Origin: Pholiota molesta
Taxonomy: Eukaryota > Basidiomycota > Agaricomycetes > Agaricales > Strophariaceae
Length of the DNA stretch: 64,000 nucleotides
Assembly: GCA_014925825.1 (NCBI GenBank)
Contig: JACGCK010000005.1
Span: forward strand, 930,001 to 994,000
Direction: 5' to 3'
Under the pieces are notes generated by a model that saw only the letters and a program-made list of their open reading frames with translations, was not told the origin of the DNA and made no database searches. Made by a program: the position numbers and the translations under genes. This document shows positions 1 to 11,972 of the stretch, in pieces. Every line of letters starts with the position of its first letter. Within the stretch, counting starts at the first letter, position 1.

Positions 1-223
1 GATCTGAAGGTAAATTCTGTGGCTGGTAGAACATACTTGTACATCATATCAGAAACTTGCCTCGTTGGTCAGATTTGATAGTTTTTCCTGAATTTCAAGT
101 TGGAAAGGTGGTCATGACGGACCTGGCCGGACCGCTGCGACGATAAGTGTGTAACCGAAAATGGTAACCGAGCCATCTGCTAAGTTCGGCTCTTGGCTCT
201 GCTCTTGCCCTTGCCCTTGCATT
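1..223. other. Window edge and upstream region of the PQ-loop gene
   Basis: I see no coding exon here. A pyrimidine-rich stretch of repeated CTTGCC/CTTGGCT words lies at about 190-220, directly before the ATG at 224, and is a plausible core-promoter or 5' UTR element of the following gene. Confidence 0.4.
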
Positions 224-2100
224 ATGTTCGACTCGCTGTCGGTCAGCGACCTTTTGGGCTATGCGTCTATAGGATGTTGGCTTGGGGCTCAGTTTCCGTG
301 AGTGCATCTTTTTCTGGTCTGTGTGTCCTCTTAAGTCAGTATGCGTATAGCCAGGTGGTCGAAAACATCAAATTACAGTCGTGTGAAGGGCTGGCCTTAC
401 CCTTCCTCGCCAACTGGCTAATGGGTACTGTTTGAAGCTTCAAAGCGTGGTCCTTTTTAACTAACTTAATATTTGTTTCTTCAGGCGATATCTCTAACCT
501 TGTTGGCTGTATCTTAACCCACCAGCTTCCATTTCAGGTGCGCATATATTGATATCTAATGATGACGACCTGACATTTTGCCATAATTCTATCCTGCAGA
601 CGTATCTGGCGACATATTTTGTATGCGTGGATTTCATGTTAGTTGCCCAATATTATTACTACTACAAGCCTCCAAAAGGCCCTCCATCTGTCCTCGGCCA
701 CATTCGCTCTGCCACAACCCCGGGTGCGATACGCCGTATGTCAATTGATAGAGGCGCATCAAGATATCGCACATTATCAGCTGTGGCATCGAACGTCGCA
801 GCAGCGGCTGCGCTAGCGGCGCAACAAGACGGGACAGATGAACGAAGGTCCTCTACTCGCTATTCCAAAAGGATTGACCGCCAGCATGCCGTCGATGAAA
901 ATACCCGTGGCGCGTCTCACGTAAGGGACGGAGACGAAGAAGAATGCGAAGACAACATCATCCCGTCATCCATGATCGAAAGTTTTCGCTCAGAGCGTGC
1001 AGGAGACCAACCCTCAAAACGAGTATCTTGGAGTATCGAACGCAGTAGAGGTCGCGCAGCTAGCGTGGGACGGCCTATCACATCTCCTATACCAACTTCT
1101 CTGCAACTTCTATCCGAAGAATCTATTCCATTTCCTCGAAGCGCGGGCGCGACACATCCAGACACCGATCTGAACGAACCTATTGTCTCAAGCCGAGGAA
1201 CAAGAGCGTCAAGGAAAGGGTCGACTATGGTTTTTCTAGGCATTTGGGCCCTATTCAGCATCGGAACGCTAGCAAGTCAGAGAGGCGTCTCACCGAGTGC
1301 AAGCACAGCCAATGTTGGACGCGTTCTTTCCTCGATTAAAGTCACCAGTATAGTACCTATAGCCCTTGATAACAGTCGAAGTCCGCGTGATATATCCCAT
1401 AAAGACTCATTCGCATTCAATCTCGAATTGGCATCCAGTAAATCAAGTATAGAATATACCAATGCGGAAGAAGATCCTCATGAAGACCCCACATCCGAGC
1501 AAGTGCTAGGACGGATTTTTGCCTGGCTGTGCACGACCCTCTATCTCACTTCACGGTTACCTCAAATTTGGAAGAATGTGAGTTTCTTGGCATATACCGG
1601 CGAATTTCCGCTGATGATCCATTTAGTATGTCAGAAAATCAGTAGAGGTCGGTCTAGTCGTTCCCCAGCTGACAGCTATGTCTCGCAATAATACTAACGG
1701 CGATTTAGGGCCTTTCTATGTATTTGTTTGTATTCGCATTCCTTGGAAACTGCTTCTACGTATCATCTATTCTGGTTTCACCGAGACGCTTCTTGCCACC
1801 TCCAGGATCGACTCAATTTATTAGAGAAAGTATACCGTATGTCGCTATTTATGACTCGCTTTCCTTTCGCTCACCCAATGAAATAGATACCTCCTTGGAA
1901 GCGGAGGCACCCTCGTATTCGATATCACTATCGTAGCACAATCATTTTGCTACAAGCCTCGACACAAACGCCACTCAGTAGCACATATCCGGCCGTTAGA
2001 CGACGAAGAGGCTGCACTATTATCTGGGGAAGCACTTTCAGCACATCCAGATTCTGCGATCACGAATAGGGGTCGGATTTCGCGTACCCGTAGCACCTAG
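224..2100 (+). CDS. PQ-loop repeat vacuolar membrane transporter (Ypq/Rtc2-like)
   Basis: Spliced from seven exons: 224-297, 336-424, 485-537, 600-1577, 1627-1647, 1709-1836 and 1887-2100 (1557 nt, 518 aa). The first intron is only 38 nt. Two PQ-loop repeats are visible. The first has Pro-Gln created across exon 1/2 at residues 25-26, followed by an ENIKLQS...GLALPF block. The second has LPQIWKN at residues 392-398, then the RKSVEGLSMYLF segment and an SGGTLVFDITIV helix. The family (yeast Ypq1/2, Rtc2; animal PQLC2) exports cationic amino acids from the vacuole or lysosome. Between the repeats lies a hydrophilic, Ser/Arg-rich loop of about 250 residues that makes this protein longer than the roughly 300-aa core family; such loops occur in fungal members. 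Function is inferred from family only. Confidence 0.9.
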
Positions 2101-2402
2101 AATTCCGAACTATGTATCATATCGTCCCGTCCTTCCTCCCTGCTATTTAGCTATCTATGATTAAGACGTCTGTAGGCTTTGGGGTCTGGCACTTGTAGAT
2201 TATGTCAATCGAGCTCTATAATACGTTCACTGCATCTAGAAAACAATCAAGTGTGGTATGTGATCACGTGCTGTGGGTTTGAGATGCTCGGTGGAGGAGG
2301 AGTGTAGTGCGGTGTTAGCTTGAGCATGGATCTCGACACAACCGCCTACTCTTATCGCCTCACTTAACTTGTTTGCAGGTCGGCATATTCTTCTTTGAAG
2401 AC

Positions 2403-3652
2403 ATGCCTAGCCCAAGCGCAGTCTCCCTGACGAGTCCCACGCCTTACCAACTGGTACGTATTAGCCATAGCTCCTAAATTCATTCTCATGATCCTTACCA
2501 TGTCTCTAGCGTTCGCTCGTACTGGATTATCTATGCCATAGCTGCTACACTCGCACAGCAAGCGCGTTTAACCGGGACAGTACTATGCGACAGCTCGATG
2601 CTGATGGAGACGAAATCATTGAAGACGTCAGCGAAGCCGAGGGTTCTGGTCGAGATGCTGGTGTCGGCCGCTCGGAAGAGGGCTTCGAGACGCTCCTTCA
2701 GCAAGTCAGGCTGCGGCAAGGTGTGTCGGCTACTTTGACTCTTGGGAGCGTTTTATAACAAGTAAATGCTTCACTAGAAATTCGAATGCATATTATGTCG
2801 GGTCGCGTAGATGATGCAATAACGCTCCTCAACGCCCATTTTCCTACCGTCCTCTCCGAGGACGCGGCCAGCGCTGCATCCGAAAGCTCTGAGCTTCGTC
2901 CTACGACAACGAGCAACATCGAATACGTCTCATCCACTTCGACCGAACCTGCGCATCTATACTTGAATCTAAGAATACTTGCCTTCAGCGAAGCATGTCG
3001 GACAGTGCCGTTGGATTACCCTACCAAACTAGGAGCCCCGCAAGAACCGGAACCTTCAGAGCTCAGGGAAACTTTCACAGCCGAAGACACTGGAATATTG
3101 TCTGAGAGTCCGGATTCCTTTGAGCAGCAGATGGCTCTGCTGACTTGCGCACGAAAGCTATACGCCTTCTCAAACACATTGCCCAATCCTGCTGATAGGG
3201 CAACCTACCTCAAAGAATTGGAGAATGTTGGAGGCCTCCTGGCTTATAAAGTCCCGGAGAAGAGCTCCATGGCAAAGTACTTGACTCTGGAAAGACGAGA
3301 GGCGGTCGCAGATCAAATTAATCGGGCAATTCTTAGTGAGTACCTTTTGGTCTTTCGTTCTTCGGTCATAAGGTACATGTAATCCGGCCTCTGTCAGAGC
3401 GAACCAATCAGCCCCTGGTTTCTTCGTTGGAACTAGTAACACGATATACACAACTTGTGTGGCAAACAGCCCATGAAACCGGGGTTAAACCACGCCCAGG
3501 AGCGATTCTTCCGCCTCGCAGTAATAAAGGAACTGACGGTGGTGATAATAACGTAAGTAAGCTTATCATCCACTCATTGGTATATCAGAATGACTTTTTG
3601 TTAGGTGGTACCCACATTCGACCTACACCAGTTCTTGGACGCGAAACCATAG
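2403..3652 (+). CDS. LisH-CTLH-CRA domain protein (RanBPM/Gid8-like)
   Basis: Five exons: 2403-2453, 2510-2720, 2778-3335, 3398-3552 and 3605-3652 (1023 nt, 340 aa). A LisH motif (VLDYLCHSCYTRTASAF) lies near residues 21-37, a CTLH segment (RMHIMSGRVDDAITLLN) follows from about residue 89, and a CRA-type C-terminus (LLAYKVPEKS...REAVADQINRAIL...LELVTRYTQLVW) completes it. These domains occur in subunits of the CTLH/GID ubiquitin ligase and in RanBPM proteins. The C-terminal half resembles RanBPM, but there is no SPRY domain upstream, so the architecture is closer to Gid8. It is inferred to be a scaffold for protein-protein contacts. An Asp/Ser-rich linker splits the CTLH from the CRA part. 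Confidence 0.85.
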
Positions 3653-6600
3653 AATATATTCAACGTTAAACAAAGTCATCGAATCATTAATCGTGTTCCT
3701 TTTCATTTTGTAAGTATACCATCCCGTCTACGAATATTCACGCAAACATTTCCTCAAGGTGTAAAGCAAATGTATTTATGTAAATAGCATGAATCAGTAT
3801 CAACTCATCGAAAAATATGTGGTCCTATCAACGAACCCAGTCCGAAATGGAGATCCATTACATATGGCCTAATAAATACAAACCTAATTCCTACTGTCCT
3901 AGGGGTTGGAAGAACGATATGATAAATTTATCATCAAGCATCGAAATTTGAACAAGAATACGGAAGATTACCGAAAGCCTAACGTCTAAGCCTTCGTAAA
4001 TAAGGTTCAGTCAAAATCGAGCCAAAATTCAGTAGCTGGGGAAGTCTGATGCTACATACGTGTTTCAATTGTGTCGCTGTATCGTGCATCATAGAGTTCG
4101 GCGTACACATTAATCCTGTACTTGGAAAGCGAGCAAGAAAATGCGGACTTCTAGACCAAAGCGACTAGTTCAATCATTTCCCAGAGTCGTATATGGCGCT
4201 GAAAGAGGAGCTACGACCAACCAGTGACCGAAACGGTTGAGCCACCACCATTCGAGCTTGACAATTTTTGTCTGACGGCCAACTAACGTCGTTATTCGAT
4301 CCAGCGAGGCCGATATAATATATTAATTTGGCTGCGGAGGTCTTCGCATACGACAGTCGTCCAAAACGATACAGTACATCACTCGCATCCCGAGCGAGCA
4401 TGATTTCAAGCACAATAATGTCATAGATGTCAAGCATCCCGAGGTGCATGATCAAAAGCAAATCAAAAGCCCGTTTTTGTCAATCGACAAGAAGGTGAAT
4501 TAGAAGGGGGATGAATGAAGGTATCGCTATACCCACGAAATAGGTGGCAATTACGGTAGGAAATCATAACCAAAGAATTTCTGGATGAAACTGGCTTTAT
4601 GAATTAGATAGGACAATGACCTTGTTTAAAATAGAGTTCTAGGATCGGCGGAACTAAGTATTCGGAAATATCTGCAGGTCACATTGAAGGCGTTTGAGGC
4701 TCGTATTTCCTTGAATTTGCTGAAAACGCCGAAATACCATGAATGTACGGGAAAAAGGCAGATGATCGTCACTGTTTTTGCGCTTTCTGGAAAGCCACTC
4801 GTTTTCCAATTCCAGCAGTACCCTGTCCAGAGTTGGTCCAGAGGTATCTTGAGAAACAATTGCAAGACACGGTGCCACATTTCCGTAAGAAAATTGTAAA
4901 CAATGAATTAATGACGACTTGTGTTCGGTACTGCTGAGCAGTAAGATACACATATTTGTCGAATTTGATTGAGTGAATTATGGCCCAAAGATGGCTGGTT
5001 CATGCGTTCGGTGGATCCAGGCACGTCGTTTATTGACAGTTTCTCTTGATTTCTCGTATATGCTTTGCCATTGAATTTATATTTGGGTGCTGTATATTGG
5101 GGCTTAGCTGGGGAACGGCTCACGGAGACCATTGACTATATGTCCGGCAGTTTCAACTGGTTTGAACCGTCAAAAAAATAGTCGGTTGGCCTTTTGGATG
5201 GATTTCAACGGGCGGTAGCGAAATCAGTGGCTGGGAGCACCGACTAGGCAAATCTGGTCGGGAAAAGCGTCGTTTTTCGCGTCAAGAGCTTTCATAGATT
5301 GTTTGCTTCTCAGAGCTGGAGTCAATAACTTTGGAGTGTCAACTGAATTTGAAAAGCCATGGACACGACGTCAGAAATATTTGTATATCCATTGTGGCAT
5401 TCGGACGTCTGGTAAGGTTTCGAGTTAGTCTGGACTCTGGAGTACCGATATGGTGGCAGGTGGTCGGGAAACGATGGGAACTTTGGTAAGAGCTCCAGAG
5501 TCTTCAAAGTCCATTTCCCGTGAAAGAATGGTACTGGGTGGTCCCAAGGTGGTCCTCGAGTGGTCCTTGCGAGGTTCGTCTAGGTTCGCCCACAATATTA
5601 TTCTGAGTTGGAATTTGGTTCCAGGCCCGTGCTTTTTGGCCAGATCAATTAAATATTTCAACGGCTGGTCGGCACTCACTAACTCATTAGTTCTTTGGAT
5701 TAAAGCTTGAAGACTATTGCTTGAAGAAAACGCTCTGGAAAAAATCCTATACATCCATTGATGACACAGAATAATTAGGCGAGGAAGAAGCAGAAAGCGA
5801 TGGCTAGAGAAACGGGAGAAATTATTAACCCAGATATTTGTACAATCCATTGTTCGTTTGGCTGTGACCAAAGTGGCTGATTGGTCGCGATCGCTGGTGA
5901 CAGGGTTTTGAGTTCGAAAGCTAGTCTTGAAACCGTCCACACTTCATACTGTTTCTATCTCCCCTAGAAATTGTATTTGCTTTCTGGAAGAAAGTCTCAA
6001 GTAGCCTGTGTAGTGCGAGAATTGCTTCCAGCTTTCTCAAACTCAGCGTCCTGGATCTCTGGCGTCTTCGTTTTCATATCGTGAAACTGGCTTAGAAAAA
6101 TTCCTTCATCTTGAGGTAACGAAATCATCGTTAACTGTTGTCCTAAAGTGTTTGCTGTTGATGTTCTTTTGATTTCAGCGGATTTTCCAAAGGCTCAGTC
6201 GGATGCGAAACATGACCAGCAGAGAATCGCAAGCAAGATAGTCGCCAAGTTCATCAGGAGGAAAAACAAATTATTCAACAACATGAAGTATTCCACAAAT
6301 CTTAGAGGACGGCGTGAAGCTTGGATACATCGCGAGGCCTTCTAGAGGGAAAATGGCGGCAAGCCAGCACAGGAGCGGCGAGGGATATTCGCTGTAGGCC
6401 AGAGAACATATAGCGGCGCCGCGGCGGTGAGTTGCATATTGAGTTCTTGTGTTTCCTGAGACAACTATCGACGTTACGGACCCGCACAGATTGCGACAAA
6501 TCATCTTGGAGGTTCTGAAAAGTTTGCAGGGGCTAATAGCTCTGTACTTTTGCTGCGCTCTCTTGAGGAAGCTGTCATCTTGGAATCAGAGGCGGAGACT

Positions 6601-7713
6601 GGATCATCATGGTACTTATGGTCGACGATTCACAACCAGCATTTTAACCTGTAAGTGGGCGTTATAGGAAGAACCAAAAGCTAATTTCAGCACTTTGGTT
6701 GGTATTTGTGTAGGCACGCGCTCACCGAGTGACTCATGTCTCGATACGGCATTCCGCCACGTCGGGACCGACGCATCCATATATGGCAACCGCGCTCGCG
6801 CGTGGGAACGGGACTGCGTCTCGCGTCCATCCAGAGTCCATGAAAAATCGGAAACATTACCCTGACATCACCCCTTAGATGTATCTAAGCTTCCCCCGAG
6901 CCATCCAGCATGACTCGACGGGACATCGGAGAATAAAGTCAGTTGAAGGTCGCAAATTCCATCCTGCTCCGCAAGTCAGCTTCAAATCTTCCAATTATTC
7001 ATGCGCGGAAAGAATACCTCATGGATTCAGCCTAAAGCAGCTTCGGGTTGTACTTCTACGTTACCATGAAGATACGCAACAGCGCAGCGGACACGACGAT
7101 CGACCCACGAGCTTGACAACGGAAGACATCGCATTGCACTTTCTGGGTGGTCAAGGTTTTCATTACTGGACACATTGGATACGCAGCCATTAACAGGGTT
7201 TCGAAATCCATGGGCTGACCCTTTTTTTAGAGGTCGCCATATTGTATGGGGTTCAAACGGCGTCTCGGCTGGTATTGGATAGGACAATCTGAGGTCTTTC
7301 CCGTATGATCAACGTGGAACTATTACAAGAGAGGTGACGGGCATCACATACAAACTCAGAAGGACAAACCCCATCAAGCACGCCCGCTTTTTCTCTGTTA
7401 AAGGTCCCAAATCATACTTTTCCAATGGGCTGACGCCGCCGCGAGTTACAGTGAAGAATAACCAATTTTGAAACAATCTTTCGACGCCCACTGTATTGCT
7501 CGAAACTTTTGGCGTCAGATAGGACGGCAACTTCCAGATCTAGAGGGCGTTAATCATCACTAAGCTGCCCTTAGAGTTGCCAGGGCGCTTCTTTTCCAAC
7601 GCCGTTCAAGAAAAATCATTTTCTACCCTGCACTCAGGGTTCGCCCCGACCGATTTAAATGGCTACACGACATCTCATTCTCTTTACCATACTCCACAAC
7701 CACCACTCGAACA
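3653..7713. other. 4-kb gene-poor interval
   Basis: Open frames of up to 171 codons occur on both strands, for example 5425-5940 minus, 6148-6345 plus and 6879-7193 plus. None shows a recognisable domain or a chain of splice-compatible frames. GGTGGTCC-type words repeat at about 5536-5566. I see no terminal inverted repeats, transposase or reverse-transcriptase motifs. It may hold non-coding RNA, decayed mobile DNA or a fast-evolving gene that I cannot recognise. Confidence 0.5.
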
Positions 7714-8495
7714 ATGTCTCCGTCCACCTTTGCTGCCTTCGTCAGCACCACTAGCTCGAAATTCACTATGGCTGTATCTTTTGGCCAGTCTTCGCAAGAA
7801 GCAAAGACAGCTGCATTGGCTAGGCTCCCGTCATACGACCAAGCTACGGCAGCAATGGACATCGCGCGACTACCCTCTTACCGCGTAACGCGTCGCTCCT
7901 CGAGATATCACCCCTACCGATTCAACGTCCCCATTCTTGTGGATGGGATTGGCATAGATCGTTTATTTGTGAGTGTCATTCTCGTCATTTGCCCTGTCTC
8001 TTCTCCTCGTCCACTTTGTGTTGTTTAACTCATTATTTCTGCCACCTATTTCTCTTTCATCAAAAGAATACCATATACGATGAAGAATATGTGAGGATCC
8101 ACGTCCCGCCTGCGCCAGTAAGACCTCTTCCAACGCAACCACTCGTAAGCACACTCGGATCATATACACGTTGACGCATGCTAGCGACCCTAAAACTCTG
8201 TACTGATTCTTCTTGCAAGTTGCCTGGCGTCCCATGGGCCAATCCCAACGACACGGTGAATGCGAACAACCACCATAATGGTGCCTATGCGCCCCACCCT
8301 GACGTCCAAGAATTCGACCACCGCGCACAAAACGTTGCGGCTGTGATTCTGGTTCGTCTTTTTTTTAAAAAAAAAAAAAAACTCAGGATCGATGCATGGG
8401 GTCTATGCCTTTCATATCAGCGCTAACCATGCTCTTTTTTAATCCTGTGTTAGCAAGAATTTGTTGCAGGTGTGGTGCGCGCTCGCGAAGCCTGA
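7714..8495 (+). CDS. Unrecognised small protein with two LPSY motifs
   Basis: Four phase-0 exons, 7714-7968, 8067-8144, 8220-8351 and 8454-8495, give 168 aa ending in VRAREA. The N-terminal half carries two LPSY motifs (LARLPSYDQA and IARLPSYRVT), which resemble short Pro-Tyr docking sites. The middle has RFNVPILVDGIGIDRLF, then a Pro-rich stretch and a His/Asn-rich tail. No signal peptide or membrane helix is evident and I do not know the family. The third intron starts GTTCGT and contains a T8/A13 run. Its last exon fits well because joining it restores a hydrophobic helix (AAVILQEFVAGVV). The gene model is inferred only from frame continuity and splice sites, so a different C-terminus is possible. 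Confidence 0.6.
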
Positions 8496-9213
8496 CTATT
8501 GTTAACACATGCGACCATTTTCAACAGCTTCAGCTTCATGCCGTCGCGGCGCCAACACTCGGACCTCGCTGTCGTCATGAATATACCATATTGCCGTTTT
8601 GTCAATGCCGCCCCAAGGAAGACGCTCCACGGATGCCAACTATGGTTTATCTGTACATATCTTTGAGGAGTTCCTACGCTACCGAACAACTGATCTGCTC
8701 TTCTACGTAATAATCTCGAAAACTGAATTTTTCAAAGACCCTGCCAGAGGCTTTACTCACTATTACTCTACCACTGTTACGAGTTATTTTGATTAACTTT
8801 GAGCAACCGCAGGTACAAACATATATCCTGAACATATTCTGTCTTATGTGTCCTATGTACATAAGTAGCCTCGAAGAGTTTATGGCTCCATTAAATAAAC
8901 AACCACTCGATTCAAATACCATGCTAGCGTAGCTTCAACTATCGTAGCCGCGATGCCCTGGACAATTCAGGTGCCTTCGCCGATCTCTATTGAGGCCGAC
9001 GAGGTAAGGGGTCATTCAGAGGTGAGGGAAAGGTCGGGCATGGTACCCTTGTGGTACCCCAACAGCTGCTACGCGGTACTGCCTGTGACCATTAACACAG
9101 TGGTTTGCGTGATGGTGGCGGAGATTGCTGCACGAACTTGACGATATGATAGCGATGGATTGTTTGTACCCCGTGAAAAGCGAAACTCGAAATTGGACTG
9201 ATTATGATATTCA
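8496..9213. other. Intergenic region
   Basis: This interval lies between the 3' end of the LPSY gene and the 3' end of the minus-strand leucine-rich gene. Short open frames (8599-8796 plus, 8674-8922 minus, 8953-9141 plus) have no recognisable content. Presumably it holds two 3' UTRs. Confidence 0.45.
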
Positions 9214-10337
9214 CTATGCCTTTATTATGTTGACATCGTCCCATCTCCCAACGTTGATCTTTCGAATGAGACTGTCAGAAATATAGCATCCTCTCAAGCC
9301 CAGTATCTCCATGTTTTTCCAACGCGTCCATGGTGTCTTCTCTAGCGATTCCACACCCTCGCTTTTTGGATCTTTGAGCCATTCGTTAAAGGACAAATCC
9401 AGTAAGACAATCAAAGGACATAACTTCGGCAATCTGTGGATAGGTATAGGCAAGGAAAGATTGATCAAAGCCAAACGAGTTAAGGTTGGAGGTAAGGAAA
9501 ACACTGTAGATATTGATAGACGGGTGGAGATTAGTATAAGAGATAGAAGGGGTTCTTCTGAAGGATCTTCGGACTCCCAATCTCGGTCTACCAGTGGCGT
9601 GCTTTGTGCAGGAGAGTTATCTCCCTCCAGAATAGATTTTCCTCGGATAAAATGGTCCTCTGGAAGAGTAGCCGTTGGACCCATGATAAGTATCTCGCCA
9701 TCAGCATTTCCTTGGGGATTGAACAAGGCATATAGCTTCCAATTCGGTAGCGGTGAATGTATCGCGCAATAACGAATGGCGTCACGGCGAAGATGGTAGG
9801 GGATGTATGGCACTATATCTTCTCGGAACTCGGCGTTGTTGTTGCAATGTGCGAAGATCATCTGCAGGCATAATAATGAAAGAGGCGGTACACGTGGGGC
9901 GTCCATAAAATTCCCCATATAGGAAGCCACCAGCTTAAGGGCACGAGCGCGCCATTGCGTATTTTCTTGGTCAGTTTTTTCGAGAGACGGCCTCCAACTT
10001 CTTGGGGGAGCTGGGCCGGAATAGGAAACATATGGCCTCTGTGTCGGCGATACATCCGTTGACGGTGAGGGATCATAATCGAGGGCTGTAAACCTGCTTA
10101 GCAAGGTGGGTCTACTGTAGTCCCGGACTGCTGATATGTGTGTACGCAATTGCTTGACATTTTGTGAATGTCGAAATTGTTCACCGCTATAGAGAATTCA
10201 TGGATCAGTAAGTGCAGCTTCCGAGTCACTAGTCTGCGCAAGTCGCACACCCAAAAATTTAGTGCTTGAATAGCTCACCGCAATGTATGGAGTAATGTAT
10301 TGACTTCGCGAGACTCTTTTGAATCTGTTCGCTTCAT
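9214..10337 (-). CDS. Leucine-rich hypothetical protein, agaricomycete type
   Basis: Two exons on the minus strand, 10337-10279 and 10186-9214 (1032 nt, 343 aa). The 19-codon first exon joins in frame through an Arg codon split by the intron and extends the protein upstream of the Met that an intron-free reading would suggest. The N-terminal half is Pro/Ser-rich with short helices. The C-terminal third has degenerate leucine-rich repeat units (LTRLALINLSLPIP, LIVLLDLSFNEWL, MEILGLRGCYIS). Proteins of this look are common and uncharacterised in agaricomycetes, and no enzyme motif is visible. Function unknown. Confidence 0.72.
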
Positions 10338-10593
10338 GATGCTGAAGAAAAGTAAATATTTTCTTGATATCTTCGTTTCTGGTCTACATGGTTTTGAGTT
10401 GACGGGAGTGTCGGCGACAGACTCCCGAACGAATTGGGTAAGCTGCTGCACGGATACCCGGCCCGCCAAATACTTTTTGTCTTAAGTACTACAGACGGAA
10501 GTTGGAACACCTGGAAGTTTAGGGTCCGCCATCGGGATGTAAGGGAATCATGCTATCGTATTAGTTTGGCATAAGTTACGCTCGTCTACGCAT

Positions 10594-11784
10594 TTACTCG
10601 AAAGGAAGGAAAGGACTCCTGCGGTATGAAGGGGCTTCGATGACGGGAGGTAGCATTGCTGCTAACTGAGTAGTTCCTGCTGGGAAAGGCAAGTCGTCCA
10701 CACCTTTCGGCAGTACCTTCTCATAGAGACCTTTTGCTTGGTTATGACTGCTTAATGCGATCATCTTCTTCTTTGCGTCACGGACAAGAACATGTGCATC
10801 ATCAACACCAGGAACCGTTCCTTTCACAAAGACAAGGTTGAGTGATGTGTCGATGCGGACAACAGGTAGATTTTGGGTAGTGATGCGCTTGTTACCCATA
10901 TGGCCAGCCATCTTCTTTCCTGGGAAGACACGGCCAGGATCCTGAAAGAGAGTTCGTCATTTCATACTTTTTTTTGTTGGAAAATAGTGATCATACCTGA
11001 TGTTGTCCAGTAGAACCTGAAGACCTATGAGATATAGAGACACCATGACTGGCGGCAAGACCGTGAAATCCCCATCGTTTCATGCCTCCCTGGAAGCCCT
11101 TTCCGATACTTTTCCATCGTGAGTGTGTTTGCGTTTCAAAGGTGGGATCCATCGAACTCACGAGTTTGCAACCACATCCACAAATTGGCCGGGCACGAAG
11201 TGAATTGCCGACAATGTTGTTCCTGAGTATGACCATTATATATTGCTCAAGAAACAGCAGTATGTGAGAGAAACTCACCGACAGGTACATGCGCATCTGC
11301 CGTGACTGGGAATTCTTTCACTATTCTTTTGGGTGGAACCTTGGCCTTGCGGAAGTGCCCAAGCATCTGTTTCGTCGTTGTTTTAACAGGCCTGTCGGAA
11401 GCGGCGACTTGAACCGCATGGTATATAGATTTGTCTCGTTTTACAGACTGGATATTGGCCGTAACTTGACAATTTTCCAGCTAATATCTAATTAGTTGAG
11501 AACACAGGTCGTTGGTGGCAATATTTTCTCACCTGTAGAATAGTAACAGGGACTCTGACGCCTTGGTCATTCCAAATAGCAGTCATTCCGCGTTTTCGAG
11601 CGATAACTCCAGTACGAATTGAGTTAGGAGTCCATTTCTTCGGCGCTGGGGTGGGGGTAGCCTCGGAAGAACTCGACTGCGCGGCTTCTGCTGTAGGGGC
11701 ATTGGCAGTTACAGAGGCGTGAATCTGCCTTGCCTGAAGAAGGTTTAGTGGCCGGCGTGAGCACACCGCACGAAGCCTCAGCAT
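10594..11784 (-). CDS. MRPL9: Mitochondrial large-subunit ribosomal protein uL3m
   Basis: Five exons: 11784-11533, 11480-11279, 11222-11162, 11108-10997 and 10941-10594 (975 nt, 324 aa). The ribosomal L3 signature is clear: [16 protein letters not shown], the [20 protein letters not shown] loop, MKRWGFHG, and the [19 protein letters not shown] block. The first ~50 residues are Arg/Ala/Ser-rich without acidic residues at the very start, as expected of a mitochondrial targeting peptide. The 324-residue length fits mitochondrial rather than cytosolic L3. It should bind 23S-like rRNA near the peptidyl-transferase centre of the mitoribosome. It is transcribed divergently from RRN6 across 188 bp. 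The symbol follows yeast naming for mitochondrial uL3. Confidence 0.95.
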
Positions 11785-11972
11785 GGAAATGCAGTCAAAG
11801 GTGAAATAGTTTGAAGTATAGCTGTCGCAGCGTTGAGCAAACCAGTCACGGTTGTCGGACTTCAAAATTCAAATTTGGCGAGGCACGCGTCTGGTCCATT
11901 ATTGACGCGTTTCTTTCAACCTCTACGTTCATTTTCCCCGCAACGGACCCGCAATATTACTGCTTCAATGGA
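11785..11972. promoter_or_regulatory. Divergent uL3m/RRN6 promoter with two ACGCGT sites
   Basis: The 188 bp between the two start codons contain ACGCGT at 11885-11890 and again at 11905-11910, centre spacing 20 bp (about two helical turns). In other fungi ACGCGT is the MluI cell-cycle box read by MBF. Both neighbours are ribosome-biogenesis genes, so co-regulation is plausible but inferred. If RRN6 translation starts further upstream (in-frame ATG at 11811), the sites would be coding. Confidence 0.5.

Noticed and set aside
5425..5940. 171-codon minus-strand open frame in the gene-poor gap
   Set aside because: No domain, no splice-linked neighbours, and an overlapping frame on the other strand; I cannot support it as a gene.
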